Part shown: in pieces, positions 1-9,153 of the stretch
Numbering within the stretch: the stretch's first letter is position 1
How the letters are laid out: each line of letters starts with the position of its first letter
Assembly: GCA_002731875.1 (NCBI GenBank)
Contig: PCCY01000023.1
Location: 78,470 to 142,469, forward strand
Length of the DNA stretch: 64,000 nt
Reading direction: 5' to 3'
DNA from: Roseobacter sp.
GTDB taxonomy: Bacteria > Pseudomonadota > Alphaproteobacteria > Rhodobacterales > Rhodobacteraceae
The notes under the pieces: model-generated
The model's input: only the letters and a program-made list of their open reading frames with translations
The model's database searches: none
What the model was told of the DNA's origin: nothing
Position numbers and translations under genes: made by a program

Positions 1-1
1 G

Positions 2-310
2 GTCGAGAGTGATTTCCACCCATCTCTTTTACTTGCATATGGTAAAGATGGACGGCGCTGGTTTATTCGCTCGAAGAGCATCGATGAGAAATGGTTCCCA
101 AAGAACACCCTCGACCGCGAAAGCAGCGCCTATAGCATCCTCTTCGAAGGTGCTGAAGATGACGGACATATGTCCACGATTGATGGTGATACCTGGTTCG
201 ATGTGGGATGGGCGGACCAAGTAGAGCTGGGCGAGCAATCCTTCAGGACGCAAGATGATGAAGTGGTAACTCTACTTGTCGCTCGAAGCGACAGAATGCT
301 TGCTGATTAA
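2..310 (+). CDS. C-terminal end of an unidentified protein (5' end outside window)
   Basis: An open frame enters from the left edge and stops at the TAA at 308-310, giving about 102 residues with no start codon in the window. The composition is that of a soluble, acidic protein (for example FEGAEDDGHMSTIDGDTW and a tail VTLLVARSDRMLAD). I do not recognise the family. The reading is supported by an uninterrupted frame up to the edge and by normal amino acid composition; the two short ATG-started frames in the same place are shadows. It is followed by an AT-rich gap of about 150 bp before the sensor kinase. Confidence 0.5.
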   Translation, partial: VESDFHPSLLLAYGKDGRRWFIRSKSIDEKWFPKNTLDRESSAYSILFEGAEDDGHMSTIDGDTWFDVGWADQVELGEQSFRTQDDEVVTLLVARSDRMLAD

Positions 311-463
311 GCGATCAGAGAACGTCTTTTCCTTCATAAAATATATCGGTATTTTTTGTTATGAGGGATAATAATCTTTTAATTTCACTTCGTTGAAGTA
401 TTATTGCCTCGGTTAAGGTTTCTGGTAATATTGGTCGGTCGCAAATACAGGGCATGGCTTGAA

Positions 464-1492
464 ATGAAAAACTTGGTAGGAAATCTCCAGGAGCACCTGG
501 CTGCCGTCATCGAGGGCTCTGATGACGCCATTATTACAAAGAGTCTCGACAGCGTAATCCAAAGCTGGAATCCGGGCGCGGAGCGTCTTTTCGGCTATAA
601 GGCAGAGGAAGCTGTAGGTCAGCCTATCACAATGCTTTTCCCCGATGATCGTATCGATGAAGAAGCAGGTTTTATCGCTCGGTTGCGCCAAGGTGAGCGG
701 ATTTCCCATTTTGAAACCATCAGGAAGCGTAAGGACGGCACGCTCGTTCCGATCTCTCTGACCGTTTCGCCAGTACGTGATAACGACGGAAATATCGTAG
801 GTGCATCGAAGATCGCCCGCGACATCACGCTGCAGCGTGAGGCTGACGAGCGGCAACATCTTCTTCTAAGGGAAATGCACCACCGTGTTGGAAACTCTTT
901 TGCCGTCGCCGGGAGTCTTCTCTCAATAGCAGCGCGGCAAGCAAATAGCATCGAAGATCTCGTTGCGGGAATGCGGCAGAGATTTCAGGCTTTGGCGGCG
1001 GTTCATTCGAAGGCCGTCAGCGACCCTTCTGGCGATGGGCCCGAAGGCACTAATCTGGCCGACCTTACTCAATCTCTTCTAAAGCCATTCACCGAGGGCG
1101 CGCCGATCCAGATGGATTTACCCGAAATCCATATTTGCCCTTCCGCGATCACGCCACTTTCACTCGTGTTTTTTGAACTCGCTACAAACGCCGTAAAATA
1201 TGGAGGGCTTTCAGAAATGGGAGATGGCCTCTCAATCCAAGCGGAAACGTTGGAAGACCGGTTATTCATTCAGTGGAAAGAATTCTGCCCCTCTGTGCCA
1301 CCTTCTGCCGATCCAGACCGTATAGGATTTGGCACGCGCATGTGCGACAGCACTGCTTCTTCCTCTCTTGGTGGCACCATCACGCGAGACTTTTCTTCCA
1401 AGGGCATGATCGCAACACTCGATCTGGATTTAATGTGCGTTGCGGGCTCTCAGACGCCGATGATAGATGACGAGACCGTCCTTGTTGGCTGA
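464..1492 (+). CDS. PAS-domain sensor histidine kinase, HWE family
   Basis: A soluble sensor kinase of about 342 residues. It has an N-terminal PAS domain (about residues 11-125, including SWNPGAERLFGY and the closing ASKIARDIT) and then an HWE/HisKA_2-type dimerisation box, EMHHRVGN, around residues 137-144, whose histidine is the expected phosphorylation site. The ATP-binding N-box reads FFELATNAVKYG (about 236-247), and a W-x-E motif (QWKE) follows, which defines the HWE class. There is no membrane segment, so it should sense a cytoplasmic cue such as light, oxygen or redox; the ligand is unknown. No receiver or response regulator gene is adjacent. An in-frame TTG at 404 would add 20 residues, but I prefer the ATG at 464 because the family begins just ahead of the PAS domain. 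The gene converges with the antitoxin gene on the opposite strand. Confidence 0.8.
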   Translation: MKNLVGNLQEHLAAVIEGSDDAIITKSLDSVIQSWNPGAERLFGYKAEEAVGQPITMLFPDDRIDEEAGFIARLRQGERISHFETIRKRKDGTLVPISLTVSPVRDNDGNIVGASKIARDITLQREADERQHLLLREMHHRVGNSFAVAGSLLSIAARQANSIEDLVAGMRQRFQALAAVHSKAVSDPSGDGPEGTNLADLTQSLLKPFTEGAPIQMDLPEIHICPSAITPLSLVFFELATNAVKYGGLSEMGDGLSIQAETLEDRLFIQWKEFCPSVPPSADPDRIGFGTRMCDSTASSSLGGTITRDFSSKGMIATLDLDLMCVAGSQTPMIDDETVLVG

Positions 1493-1493
1493 C

Positions 1494-1509
1494 GTTGGCA
1501 GCTGCCAAC
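1494..1509. promoter_or_regulatory. parS-type centromere site, copy 1
   Basis: The perfect 16-bp palindrome GTTGGCAGCTGCCAAC lies in the 37-bp gap between two convergent genes. It fits the GTT-N4-GC-N4-AAC consensus known for parS sites of alphaproteobacterial repABC plasmids. Two further identical copies occur inside the nearby parB gene. It is probably bound by the ParB encoded at 3139-4119. Confidence 0.75.
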
Positions 1510-1529
1510 ATCACCTCGCCAACGAAGGC

Positions 1530-2150
1530 TTAACTCTCCAACGTTGCGACCATTTCGCGCAATTGAGGTAAGGAAACCGGGTTCTCCGGATAGACCAGAT
1601 CAGAGCGGATCTCTTGAACGACACCGCGTAGGACCTGAGTTTTCTTCAGCCCAGATATTTTTGTGAGCTCAGTGAACTCCTTCTCAAAATTACGGGACAC
1701 TTTGAACGACAGGCGTTTGCGAGGAATCTTAACATTTACTTTCGGCTTCGCAGCCTTGGCCTCCGAAAAGAGTTGCTTAAGTCGTTCTCTGGCCTGGGGG
1801 TTCTGGGACATCTTCCGCACATAGAAAGCCAAAAGAAGTTTGCGATGGCGCTTCGAAGCGCGTTCCGAAATGCGGGTTGCTGCGGCGTCGAGGACCTCGA
1901 TATCAGATGCAGGCACCTGAGCCTCGAGGGAGACCTCGACGTTCTTCTGCGCCCGCCGGATAGCAGGCAGGGACTGGGCAGGGATCGCAACCACCTCGCC
2001 GCAGTGATCGCAGACAGAGGCCAAAATATCTTTCACAACCCCGGTTCCATCATCAAACGGGACATCACGATAGAGAAACGTGGTCTCTACCACATCCTGG
2101 CAGGATTGGCAGATCGCCTTGGATTTGTCCCCGGCACTGTAAAGCTTCAT
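1530..2150 (-). CDS. MqsA-like antitoxin with YgiT-type zinc finger
   Basis: A 206-residue protein whose first 70 residues carry two CxxC pairs (CQSC near residue 14 and CDHC near residue 47), the layout of the YgiT/MqsA zinc-binding domain. It lies 6 bp downstream of an MqsR-like toxin gene, in the toxin-first order typical of mqsRA. The C-terminal half is basic, with a ribbon-helix-helix-like stretch (KRLSFKVSRNFEKEFTEL) where the E. coli MqsA XRE helix-turn-helix would be expected, so this is a divergent antitoxin. It should neutralise the toxin and may autoregulate the pair. It is the last gene of the leftward parB-parA-toxin-antitoxin run. The family assignment rests on the zinc-finger pattern plus context. 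Confidence 0.6.
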   Translation of the reverse strand: MKLYSAGDKSKAICQSCQDVVETTFLYRDVPFDDGTGVVKDILASVCDHCGEVVAIPAQSLPAIRRAQKNVEVSLEAQVPASDIEVLDAAATRISERASKRHRKLLLAFYVRKMSQNPQARERLKQLFSEAKAAKPKVNVKIPRKRLSFKVSRNFEKEFTELTKISGLKKTQVLRGVVQEIRSDLVYPENPVSLPQLREMVATLES

Positions 2151-2156
2151 GGCGTG

Positions 2157-2480
2157 CTACCTGTGAACGCTGATAAAAATGGTATTGGGATCGAGGAAGT
2201 AGAACTTGATGTACCAGTCCTCCTTCCGAAGGATGTGAACGTCGACAGTCTTGACCATGTGGTGCGGTCGCATCTCATGATCCTGACCGCGGCACTTACT
2301 GATGACGTCAATGATTTCCTCCTCCGACACTGCGTTGGAGTAGAGCAAATTCTTTGTTTCGATCTCACGACGCGTCTCGACCTCGTAGGTCTTGTCGCGC
2401 AGAGCCTCTATCGCGCGTCGCTTGGCCTCCTTAAATCCAATCTTCTTAGTCAATATACGAACTTCCTCGTAAAAAATCAA
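2157..2480 (-). CDS. MqsR-like toxin (putative mRNA interferase)
   Basis: A 107-residue basic protein. Its C-terminal half (EEIIDVISKCRGQDHE, then VDVHILRKEDWYIKFYF and FISVHR) follows the pattern of the RelE-fold toxin MqsR, in which a short acidic helix precedes a strand reading roughly VYxKxTV and a terminal strand with S-F/V. It sits 17 bp after parA and 6 bp before the zinc-finger antitoxin, so toxin and antitoxin are co-transcribed with the partition genes as a plasmid stabilisation module. MqsR cleaves mRNA in a ribosome-independent manner in E. coli; that activity here is inferred from the family only. A DUF4258-like fold is an alternative description. Confidence 0.55.
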   Translation of the reverse strand: MIFYEEVRILTKKIGFKEAKRRAIEALRDKTYEVETRREIETKNLLYSNAVSEEEIIDVISKCRGQDHEMRPHHMVKTVDVHILRKEDWYIKFYFLDPNTIFISVHR

Positions 2481-2497
2481 GTTGAGGGTGCTGCTGA

Positions 2498-3142
2498 TTA
2501 CCGCAGTCTGCTTTGGACTTCACGAAATAAGGCTTTGATCTCGCCAACAGCCTTCGAGCTCGGCCGATCGAACTCAGTGATCGCCTGACCGGAGATCAGG
2601 GCCTGCATAAAGGCTTTGCGTTGGCCGAGCCGCGCTTTCGCCACTGGTACATCAGGATAGAGATCTTGAAGGACAGCTGCTGTATCGTCGCCTTCAGGGC
2701 CGACGGCGGCCACCTGGCTCAACACAAAAAGACCGGGGCGTCCGGTTTGCTGCATGATCTCAACCGTGCCGGCCGCGGCATTGATGTCGAAGGGCCCAGG
2801 ACGAATGGGAATGACCACCAGATCCGCAGCTCGGATCGCGGCGTCGATTGTGCCTCCAGCATGGGGAGGCGTATCAAGCACCACGTAATCAGCGCCGTCA
2901 TCTTCTGCTTGGGAAAGGTATGCGGAGAGATTACCCGGCATGGCCTGCAATACGATGGGATCTTCAAGCTCACGCAGCTTGGCCCAGTCAGCCACAGACC
3001 CTTGGGGGTCGAGATCCAGAAGAATGACCTGAGCATTCTTCTTAGATTGCATCGCCTGTACCGCAAGATGGATAGAAATCGTGCTCTTGCCAGCGCCACC
3101 CTTCTGCGTGGCGACAGCGATGACCTTCATTTTACGGCTCAT
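2498..3142 (-). CDS. parA: ParA-family partition ATPase
   Basis: A 214-residue ParA/MinD-type P-loop ATPase with the deviant Walker A KGGAGKST at about residues 14-21, LLDLDPQGS (Walker A') and VVLDTPPHAG (Walker B) in the expected order. It has no N-terminal DNA-binding domain, so it is the short (type Ib-like) form. It positions plasmid or island copies by ATP-driven dynamics on nucleoid DNA with its ParB partner. Its ATG overlaps the parB stop by 4 bp (ATGA), which means translational coupling in the order parB then parA, the reverse of the usual order. The toxin-antitoxin pair follows on the same strand. Confidence 0.88.
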   Translation of the reverse strand: MSRKMKVIAVATQKGGAGKSTISIHLAVQAMQSKKNAQVILLDLDPQGSVADWAKLRELEDPIVLQAMPGNLSAYLSQAEDDGADYVVLDTPPHAGGTIDAAIRAADLVVIPIRPGPFDINAAAGTVEIMQQTGRPGLFVLSQVAAVGPEGDDTAAVLQDLYPDVPVAKARLGQRKAFMQALISGQAITEFDRPSSKAVGEIKALFREVQSRLR

Positions 3143-4119
3143 GTTTTATCCATATTGTCGTCTACAGGGTCGTTACTATCGCTCGGCACCTGTGCCTCGT
3201 ATTCCCGGAGCATTTGATCGACCAGAAGTTGGCCATTGCTGGCAAGCCAATCAAGAAACCCAGGTTTAGGCGCATCGCGCAGGGTAAGCTGCACACCGCT
3301 GCCGGTACGCTTGATTGTCCCTACAGGCTTGTTGTGTGAGGCGACCCATATCTCTTCACCTGCAGAAGACTTGGGCCCTGAAGGCTTAGGGGTAGGCTCC
3401 GTATGGAAAGCCGCATCGAAGAGCAAAGTGAAGCGCGCATCAGAGGAAGCTAAGTTGTCATCCGCCGTGTTGGCAGCTGCCAACACTTCTCGCATACGCC
3501 CCAGAGCCTCCTTGTCAGTCTCTATGTGGGAGACAAGCTTCTCCCAACGAGGACGCCCGATCCCTGAAGCCTTCCCTATGAAGGAAAGGATATCATCAGG
3601 GACCCCGCGACCGATCTTTAGATACCGTGATCTGTCTGTCTTTCCACACGAGAAGGCGATGTCGATGTCAGTCGGCGCAAGCTGTGCCTCGTCGATCATA
3701 CGCACGGCCAATCGGGCGCGTTCAATGTAAGTCAGATCTTCCCGGGCAATGTTCTCGATTGCCTGGCTCATCACAAGCGACGCATCGTCGAGATCCTGGA
3801 TCTCTGCGCGAACATGCAAGCCTGCAAGCTGACAGGCCGCAAGGCGCCGTCGACCAGCAACGATCTCGTACTCCCCAGGTCTCAGTGGATGGGGCCGAAC
3901 CAATACGGGTACTTTCTGGCCTGCCGTACGTAGGCTTTCAGCCAAGATGGCGATTTCTTCTTGGCTGATATCAATGCGATCTTCCAAGCCGCCAGCATGG
4001 ACAATAGCAGGATCGAGTTCGGCAATCCTGCCAGCCACTGGACCGGTGTTGGCAGCTGCCAACCCATCCTTCCTGGATTTTGCGGCCAGGTCCCGCAGGG
4101 AGCTTTTACGCGCTGCCAT
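3139..4119 (-). CDS. parB: ParB/RepB-family partition DNA-binding protein
   Basis: A 326-residue ParB with the N-terminal nuclease-like domain (GEYEIVAGRRRLAA), the AIENIAREDLTYIERA segment typical of RepB/ParB, and a following helix-turn-helix region (CGKTDRSRYLKIGRGV). It binds parS and forms the partition complex with ParA. Two copies of the 16-bp parS-like palindrome lie inside the gene and encode the same peptide, LAAANT, near residues 20 and 215, so the gene carries part of its own centromere. It lies 33 bp downstream of the truncated ATPase and is coupled to parA by an ATGA overlap. Confidence 0.88.
   Translation of the reverse strand: MAARKSSLRDLAAKSRKDGLAAANTGPVAGRIAELDPAIVHAGGLEDRIDISQEEIAILAESLRTAGQKVPVLVRPHPLRPGEYEIVAGRRRLAACQLAGLHVRAEIQDLDDASLVMSQAIENIAREDLTYIERARLAVRMIDEAQLAPTDIDIAFSCGKTDRSRYLKIGRGVPDDILSFIGKASGIGRPRWEKLVSHIETDKEALGRMREVLAAANTADDNLASSDARFTLLFDAAFHTEPTPKPSGPKSSAGEEIWVASHNKPVGTIKRTGSGVQLTLRDAPKPGFLDWLASNGQLLVDQMLREYEAQVPSDSNDPVDDNMDKT
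3469..3484. promoter_or_regulatory. parS-type centromere site, copy 2 (inside parB)
   Basis: This is the same 16-bp palindrome as at 1494-1509. Here the dyad extends to 20 bp (GTGTTGGCAGCTGCCAACAC, 3467-3486). It is read through by parB as part of VLAAANT. It is a candidate ParB-binding site. Confidence 0.72.
4048..4063. promoter_or_regulatory. parS-type centromere site, copy 3 (inside parB, near its start)
   Basis: The third identical copy of the 16-bp palindrome lies about 55 bp inside the parB start and encodes LAAANT. It is well placed for ParB autorepression as well as for partition. Confidence 0.72.
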
Positions 4120-4152
4120 GGGGTGTTTCCTTCTTTGGGTGCAGGGGACGCA

Positions 4153-5382
4153 TTAGCGGCCCGCCTGAGGGTCAGATTGTCTTTTGGCGGCACGCACCTC
4201 GGGCATCACAGCCGTACAAACCGATGCGTAAGGACACAGGTTGCAGGTCGTGTTCTCGCAATAGGCCAGCGCGTGCCGTGTATCATCACCGGGATAGGCC
4301 GCAGCGGGCGCATCATCCGCTTCTCGCCGGCTTTCAAGAACTTCAGCAACAAACTTGGGATTGAGGTCATACCAGCGATTATAAACGCCGTAGAGACGTC
4401 GTCGGGAAGAGGCGTTGGTTTTGCGGATATCCAGAGCCATAAGCGCTTTGCCGAGCCATCTCGTATCCTTGAGGACCGCCAGATCCTCAGGGACTGAAAT
4501 ACCATCCCGCAGGAGCATGCTTTCAGGCATCAAGGCCAGCTCACAGCGCAGCTGCTCGGCAGTGATGAAATGCCGGGCGCCGCGCAATACGATCTCTTCG
4601 GAGGCCAGACGGACAAGCTCCATGGGGGTGACATCGTCCGTGCGTTTGGCGGTTTGGCGATCAAGCGCATCCTTGAGAGCAGAGGCGAACCCGACATGCT
4701 CAGAAAGCTCTGCAATCACCTCGAGAGGCGCTGCGATCTGCTTTGCACGGTCCCCAAGGCTGGCCATACGCTTGCGGTACGCCGTATTGGCGGCCAGGGC
4801 ATTACACATCCCCCAGGCATGCATCTCTTGGCGCAGCTCATGGCTGATCTCACGGTTCAGACCTGTGATCTGGCCGCTCGCCGCCACCTCGGCCGGCATA
4901 GGCCGACAGTAGACGGTGTAGGTTCGGCTTTCGTTGACGGGATCAAGGCCTGAAATGTTTGTAATGATCTTCGGACCGTAGAACATGAGGCGTTGGTTGT
5001 TGCCGTGCTTGTCGACCACGGTCTTCACGCCGGTCGCCTTATTGTACGACACCTTCAGCATCTGGTTCACGTCAGAAAACTCGGAGACATCGCTACCGTT
5101 GCGCCTGCCGACTTTCTCAAGGTCATCGAGAACCACCAAGCCGCGCGCCTGGTCAACAAAACGGATCATCGCTTTTTCCGAGCCCGCGCCGAGGACGTGA
5201 CCGTTGTAGCTCAGATCTGCCAAACCTTCCGCTGTGGTCGATTTACCTGACCCTTTTTCACCATTGATCAGGATCATCGGGATCGCGTCAAAAGCGTTGA
5301 AGACATAACTCATCAACACATACCCCGCGAGAAGCGCGTAGTCGCTCTCATAGGGCAGCCAGGTCAGCGTTTTGAGGTAGGC
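4153..5382 (-). pseudogene. Plasmid P-loop ATPase, 5' end removed at the IS21 boundary
   Basis: The frame can be read back from the stop at 4153 without interruption to the IS edge at 5382 (upstream residues include YLKTLTWLPYESDYALLAGY), so the visible ATG at 5319 is not the original start. The remaining 409 or so residues contain Walker A GEKGSGKST, Walker B GLVVLDDLEK, and a C-terminal cysteine cluster (CENTTCNLCPYASVC) that could bind a metal or Fe-S centre. The protein resembles the ATPase/helicase half of plasmid and phage replication or primase proteins, but I cannot name the family. The N-terminal part is missing. It leads the leftward parB-parA operon, so a promoter inside the IS or a start at 5319 could still drive the downstream genes. 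Confidence 0.6.
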
Positions 5383-5455
5383 TGTAGATTTCCACGCGAA
5401 AGTGAGCCGGGTTTTCCATCGAGAAGTGAGCCACCTTTAGGTTATGTTTCAGGTT

Positions 5456-6250
5456 TCAGGCTTGGGTCAAGATATCATTGCCCTCCCTCTGTTTCCGCGC
5501 CGCTACGGCTGCACTGGCTTTGAAGCGGAAGCTGTCATTGCCGGTCTCAAGGATGTGGCAGCGGTGGGTCAGGCGGTCGAGGAGCGCGGTCGTCATTTTG
5601 GGATCACCGAAGACCGTGGCCCATTCGCTGAAGCTCAGGTTCGTGGTGATGACAACGCTGGTGCGTTCGTAAAGTTTGCTGAGCAGATGGAAGAGTAACG
5701 CGCCGCCTGATGCGCTGAACGGCAGGTAGCCGAGTTCGTCCAGGATCACGAGATCAAGACGGACAAGGCTTTCGGCGAGATGCCCAGCTTTGCCTTTGGC
5801 CTTCTCCTGTTCGAGCGTGTTAACGAGCTCAATTGTTGAGAAGAAGCGGACCTTGCGGCGATGATGTTCGACGGCCTGCACGCCGAGGGCGGTGGCAATA
5901 TGGGTTTTTCCAGTGCCGGGGCCGCCGATCAGGACAACGTTCTGCGCGCCGTCCATGAACTCACAGCGATGAAGCTGCCTTATAGTGGCCTCGTTGATCT
6001 CACTGGCCGCGAAGTCGAAGCCGGAGAGGTCCTTGTAAGCTGGGAAGCGGGCCGCCTTCATGTGATAGGCAATGGACCGGACCTCACGTTCTGCGACCTC
6101 AGCCTTCAGCAACTGGGCGAGCATAGGCACCGCGGCGTCGAATGCCGGTGCGCCTTGTTCCATCAGGTCGGTGACGGCCTGTGCCATGCCGTGCATCTTC
6201 AGGCTGCGCAGCATGATGATGATGGCGCCGCTGGCAGGATCATGACGCAT
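5456..6250 (-). CDS. istB: IS21 helper ATPase IstB
   Basis: A 264-residue AAA+ ATPase of the IstB/DnaC type with Walker [10 protein letters not shown], Walker [13 protein letters not shown], a sensor I segment [12 protein letters not shown] and an arginine-containing [10 protein letters not shown] motif. It regulates target selection and activates the IstA transposase. Full length for the family. Its start overlaps the end of istA by 11 bp. Confidence 0.93.
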   Translation of the reverse strand: MRHDPASGAIIIMLRSLKMHGMAQAVTDLMEQGAPAFDAAVPMLAQLLKAEVAEREVRSIAYHMKAARFPAYKDLSGFDFAASEINEATIRQLHRCEFMDGAQNVVLIGGPGTGKTHIATALGVQAVEHHRRKVRFFSTIELVNTLEQEKAKGKAGHLAESLVRLDLVILDELGYLPFSASGGALLFHLLSKLYERTSVVITTNLSFSEWATVFGDPKMTTALLDRLTHRCHILETGNDSFRFKASAAVAARKQREGNDILTQA

Positions 6251-7772
6251 GGCGGCCTCCTGCGCTCAGTGCACGCAGATCGTCATAGCGTTCGACATTG
6301 GCCTCTGGCTCGCTGCGCAGAGCAAGCGCTTGCGGTGTGTCGATGTTAGGCCCGCCGGTCGTCTTTCTGTCGATCAGCCGGTGCAGAAGATTCAGGATAT
6401 GGGTTTTTGTGGCGACACCCTCGGCCAAGGCCATTTCCACGGCGACCAGCACAGCCTGTTCATCGTGATGCAGAACCAGCGCCAGGATATCGACCATTTC
6501 TCTATCACCGCCATGGCGGCGCAGCATGAGGTCTTGCAGCTCTTTGAAGGCCGGAGGGAATTCCGCAAAAGGCGCGCCGTTCCTGAGCGCCCCTGGTTTG
6601 CGCTGAAGGACCGCCAGATAATGCCGCCAATCGTAGATTGTCCGTGGTGGGAGTTGATGGCTTCGCTCAATCACCCGCACATGCTCGCACAGAATCTGAC
6701 CCTCGGCAGCGACTACCAGCCTGTCCGGATAGACGCGCAGACTGACGGGGCGGTTCGCAAACGACGCCGGGACGCTATACCGATTGCGCTCGAAGCTAAT
6801 CAGGCACGTTGGGGAGGCCCGTTTACTGTGCTCGACAAACCCATCGAAGGCGGGTGGCAACGGCATCAGCGCGGTCTGCTCTGCGGTCCAGACGTCAGCA
6901 ACACTCCCGGGCAGTGCTGCATGCGGGATCTCGTTCCACAGCGCAACGCAGCGCTGTTCCAGCCAGTCGTTCAGCGCCGCAAGATCGGGAAAGCTCGGCA
7001 TAGGTTGCCACAGACGGTGCCGAGAATCCTGCACGTTCTTCTCGATCTGCCCCTTCTCCCAGCCCGCCGCAGGATTGCAGAACGCAGGCTCGAACACATA
7101 ATGGTTCGCCATCGCGAGGAAACGCATGTTGACTTGTCGCTCCTTCCCGCGACCGACGCGGTCGACCGCAGTGCGCATGTTATCGTAGATCCCGCGCTCC
7201 GGGATGCCGCCAAAGACACGGAATCCGTGCCAGTGGGCATCAAACAGCATCTCATGCGTTTGCAGCAGATAGGCCCGAACCAGAAACGCTCGGCTGTGCG
7301 ACAGCTTGATGTGGGCGACTTGCAGCTTGGTGCGCTCGCCACCCAGAACGGCAAAATCCTCGCTCCAATCAAACTGGAAGGCCTCGCCCGGGCGAAACGA
7401 CAGGGGCACGAAGGTGCCGCGCCCTGTCGTTTGCTGCTCCCGCTGCCGATCAACCCGCCAGTCACGCGCAAAAGCCGCGACCCGGCCATAGGACCCGTCA
7501 AAGCCGAGAACCACCAAATCTGCGTGCAACTGCTTCAGCGTTCGCCGCTGTTTGCGCGACTTGCCCGCCTCCGTCTTCATCCAACCGGCAAGCTTCTCAG
7601 CGAAAGGATCAAGCTTACTTTGACGCTCCGGGGTCATGAATTGCGGCTCTATCGTGCCCGCGTTCAGATATTTTGTAATCGTATTGCGCGACAAACCAGT
7701 GCGTCGCGAGATCTCACGGATCGATAGCTTCTCCCGCAAAGACATCCGTCGAATAATGTTCAAAAGTCCCAT
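6240..7772 (-). CDS. istA: IS21 transposase IstA
   Basis: A DDE transposase of about 510 residues. It begins with a helix-turn-helix ([20 protein letters not shown], residues 17-36), followed by the catalytic core: first Asp in FQFDWSEDF (D135), second Asp in [13 protein letters not shown] and the Glu in [13 protein letters not shown]. The start at 7772 ([15 protein letters not shown]) matches IS21 family proteins; an upstream in-frame ATG at 7832 would add 20 atypical residues. All catalytic residues are present, so the element could be active. Confidence 0.92.
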   Translation of the reverse strand: MGLLNIIRRMSLREKLSIREISRRTGLSRNTITKYLNAGTIEPQFMTPERQSKLDPFAEKLAGWMKTEAGKSRKQRRTLKQLHADLVVLGFDGSYGRVAAFARDWRVDRQREQQTTGRGTFVPLSFRPGEAFQFDWSEDFAVLGGERTKLQVAHIKLSHSRAFLVRAYLLQTHEMLFDAHWHGFRVFGGIPERGIYDNMRTAVDRVGRGKERQVNMRFLAMANHYVFEPAFCNPAAGWEKGQIEKNVQDSRHRLWQPMPSFPDLAALNDWLEQRCVALWNEIPHAALPGSVADVWTAEQTALMPLPPAFDGFVEHSKRASPTCLISFERNRYSVPASFANRPVSLRVYPDRLVVAAEGQILCEHVRVIERSHQLPPRTIYDWRHYLAVLQRKPGALRNGAPFAEFPPAFKELQDLMLRRHGGDREMVDILALVLHHDEQAVLVAVEMALAEGVATKTHILNLLHRLIDRKTTGGPNIDTPQALALRSEPEANVERYDDLRALSAGGRHAS

Positions 7773-7885
7773 GTGTATCACTCCGCTGCTCCCCGTTGCG
7801 CATCGCGCTGGGGAAAGGGTCACATGGCTCAAATCTCAGTGGAAATTTTCCGTCTATCCGGTTCACTTCTGTGTGGAAATCTACA

Positions 7886-9033
7886 GCTGTGATGGTTTCT
7901 GTATATAAGCCGCGGCGCTTTCGCATGTAGTCAATGAAGTTATCGATCTTCTCCAGATCGAGCACATTTTCCAGACCAAGGTTCTCTTCTTTCGTGCCCT
8001 TCTTGCGCAGAGCGCCAAAGAAAATCTCAAGGAGAATAAGTTTGGAATCTTTGCTTTCTTCTGAACTCCAACGGCCCTTGTTCGGATCACGGTTTTTGCC
8101 AAGCGGCGTCAACTCGGCTGTCTTGAACGCAACAAGTCCTTCAACTTGGCGGCGCAGACGATCAGGTGCTTTGAAGGTGCCAGGCGTATCAACATGGAGC
8201 CACTGCGTTCTTAGTTTGCAGCGGTAGGGCTCACGGCTCCCCACGTGCTCTCCTTCATCATCCGTAGGCGACAGCACAATGTTCGACATGACCCAGTCAT
8301 AGATTTCTTGCTGTTTGGCTTTACTGAGGTGCTCGAAGTCGTCTGGAATATACTGCCGGACGCGTTTCAGATCATCAGGGCGTATATCAATCTTCAATCG
8401 GTCACTACGGATGTAGATTTTCTTGATTTCGCAGAATTTCGAGAGGGTCCCGGCGGGCACCCCCATTTCAACTTCAACATTGCCGATGTCTTGGATTGTG
8501 GAGGGCGTTGAAGGCACCTCTTTTCCGCGCACCCAGGTTCCAAGTGTCTCTCGGGTAACTTTGCTGCGCCGCGCAAGTTCTGCGATCGAGAAGCCACTCA
8601 TCCTCAGGAGTTCCTGCAAGGCTTCACTTAGAGTTTCACAATGGGTCAGTTGTTGTTTTCTGAGCGTAATCGCCCAGGGACGAACACGCTTGTTCATCTC
8701 AGATATATGTCTCTCGACGGTCTTATCGGAGAGATCGAGATTGTAGATCGCCTCACAAGCCCGCGCGAAACGCACCGGCTCCATCATCTCACCACCTACT
8801 GTGTCATAGAGACGAAGCCCATTTGCTGTACGGAAAGCTTTGAGAGCAGAAATTGTATTTGAGACAGCTTTTGTAATGGTCGAGGACGCAGCACCGCTCT
8901 GACGAAGCTCTGCTTTCCGCATATCGCGGATCGTGTTTTCAAGCTCCCCATGAAGGATTTCCTCCGGGCCAACTTTTGGCAACGAAGGCTCCACCTGAGC
9001 GCTCAACTCTGAATATGCGACAGATTTACCCAT
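7886..9033 (-). pseudogene. Large site-specific-recombinase-like protein with XRE domain, C-terminus cut off by IS21
   Basis: The frame starts at 9033 (MGKSVAYSELSAQVEPSLP) and runs into the right end of the IS, whose terminal bases are read as AVDFHTEV. About 382 native residues remain. An N-terminal segment with repeated helices (SALKAFRTANGLRLYDTVGG, KTVERHISEMNKRV) is followed by a helix-turn-helix of XRE type (FSIAELARRSKVTRETLGTW). No tyrosine-recombinase RHRY residues remain, so the recombinase label is only a guess based on resemblance to large plasmid-borne integrase-like proteins. The missing 3' part would carry any catalytic domain. Confidence 0.45.
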
Positions 9034-9153
9034 TGGTCCCCCTTGATTCGGGGACGCCCAGGAGATAATATCTCCTCAAGACCGCGACAGTCTTATTTGA
9101 TTTGGAGCCCTGGGATGTTGGCGCATTCCGGGGCTTCGTCGTTCAAAGGCGTC

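Larger units (their letters stand above)
5383..7885 (-). mobile_element. IS21-family insertion sequence (about 2.5 kb)
   Basis: The element is bounded by inverted ends: TGTAGATTTCCAC starts at 5383 and the same sequence, inverted, ends at 7885. The outer GC on each side also matches, so the shared end can be read as 5381-7887. Between them lie istA and istB on the minus strand with an 11-bp overlap, the usual IS21 layout. The sequences just inside the ends (AAGTGAGCC on the left, AAGTGAACC on the right, inverted) are the further end repeats expected for this family. No target duplication is visible: the left flank ends GGTAGGC and the right flank begins GCTGTGA. The genes on the two sides are unrelated and both are truncated at the IS edge. 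Confidence 0.9.

Noticed and set aside
5383..7885. Composite transposon
   Set aside because: Only one IS copy is seen in the window, so no second boundary supports a composite element.
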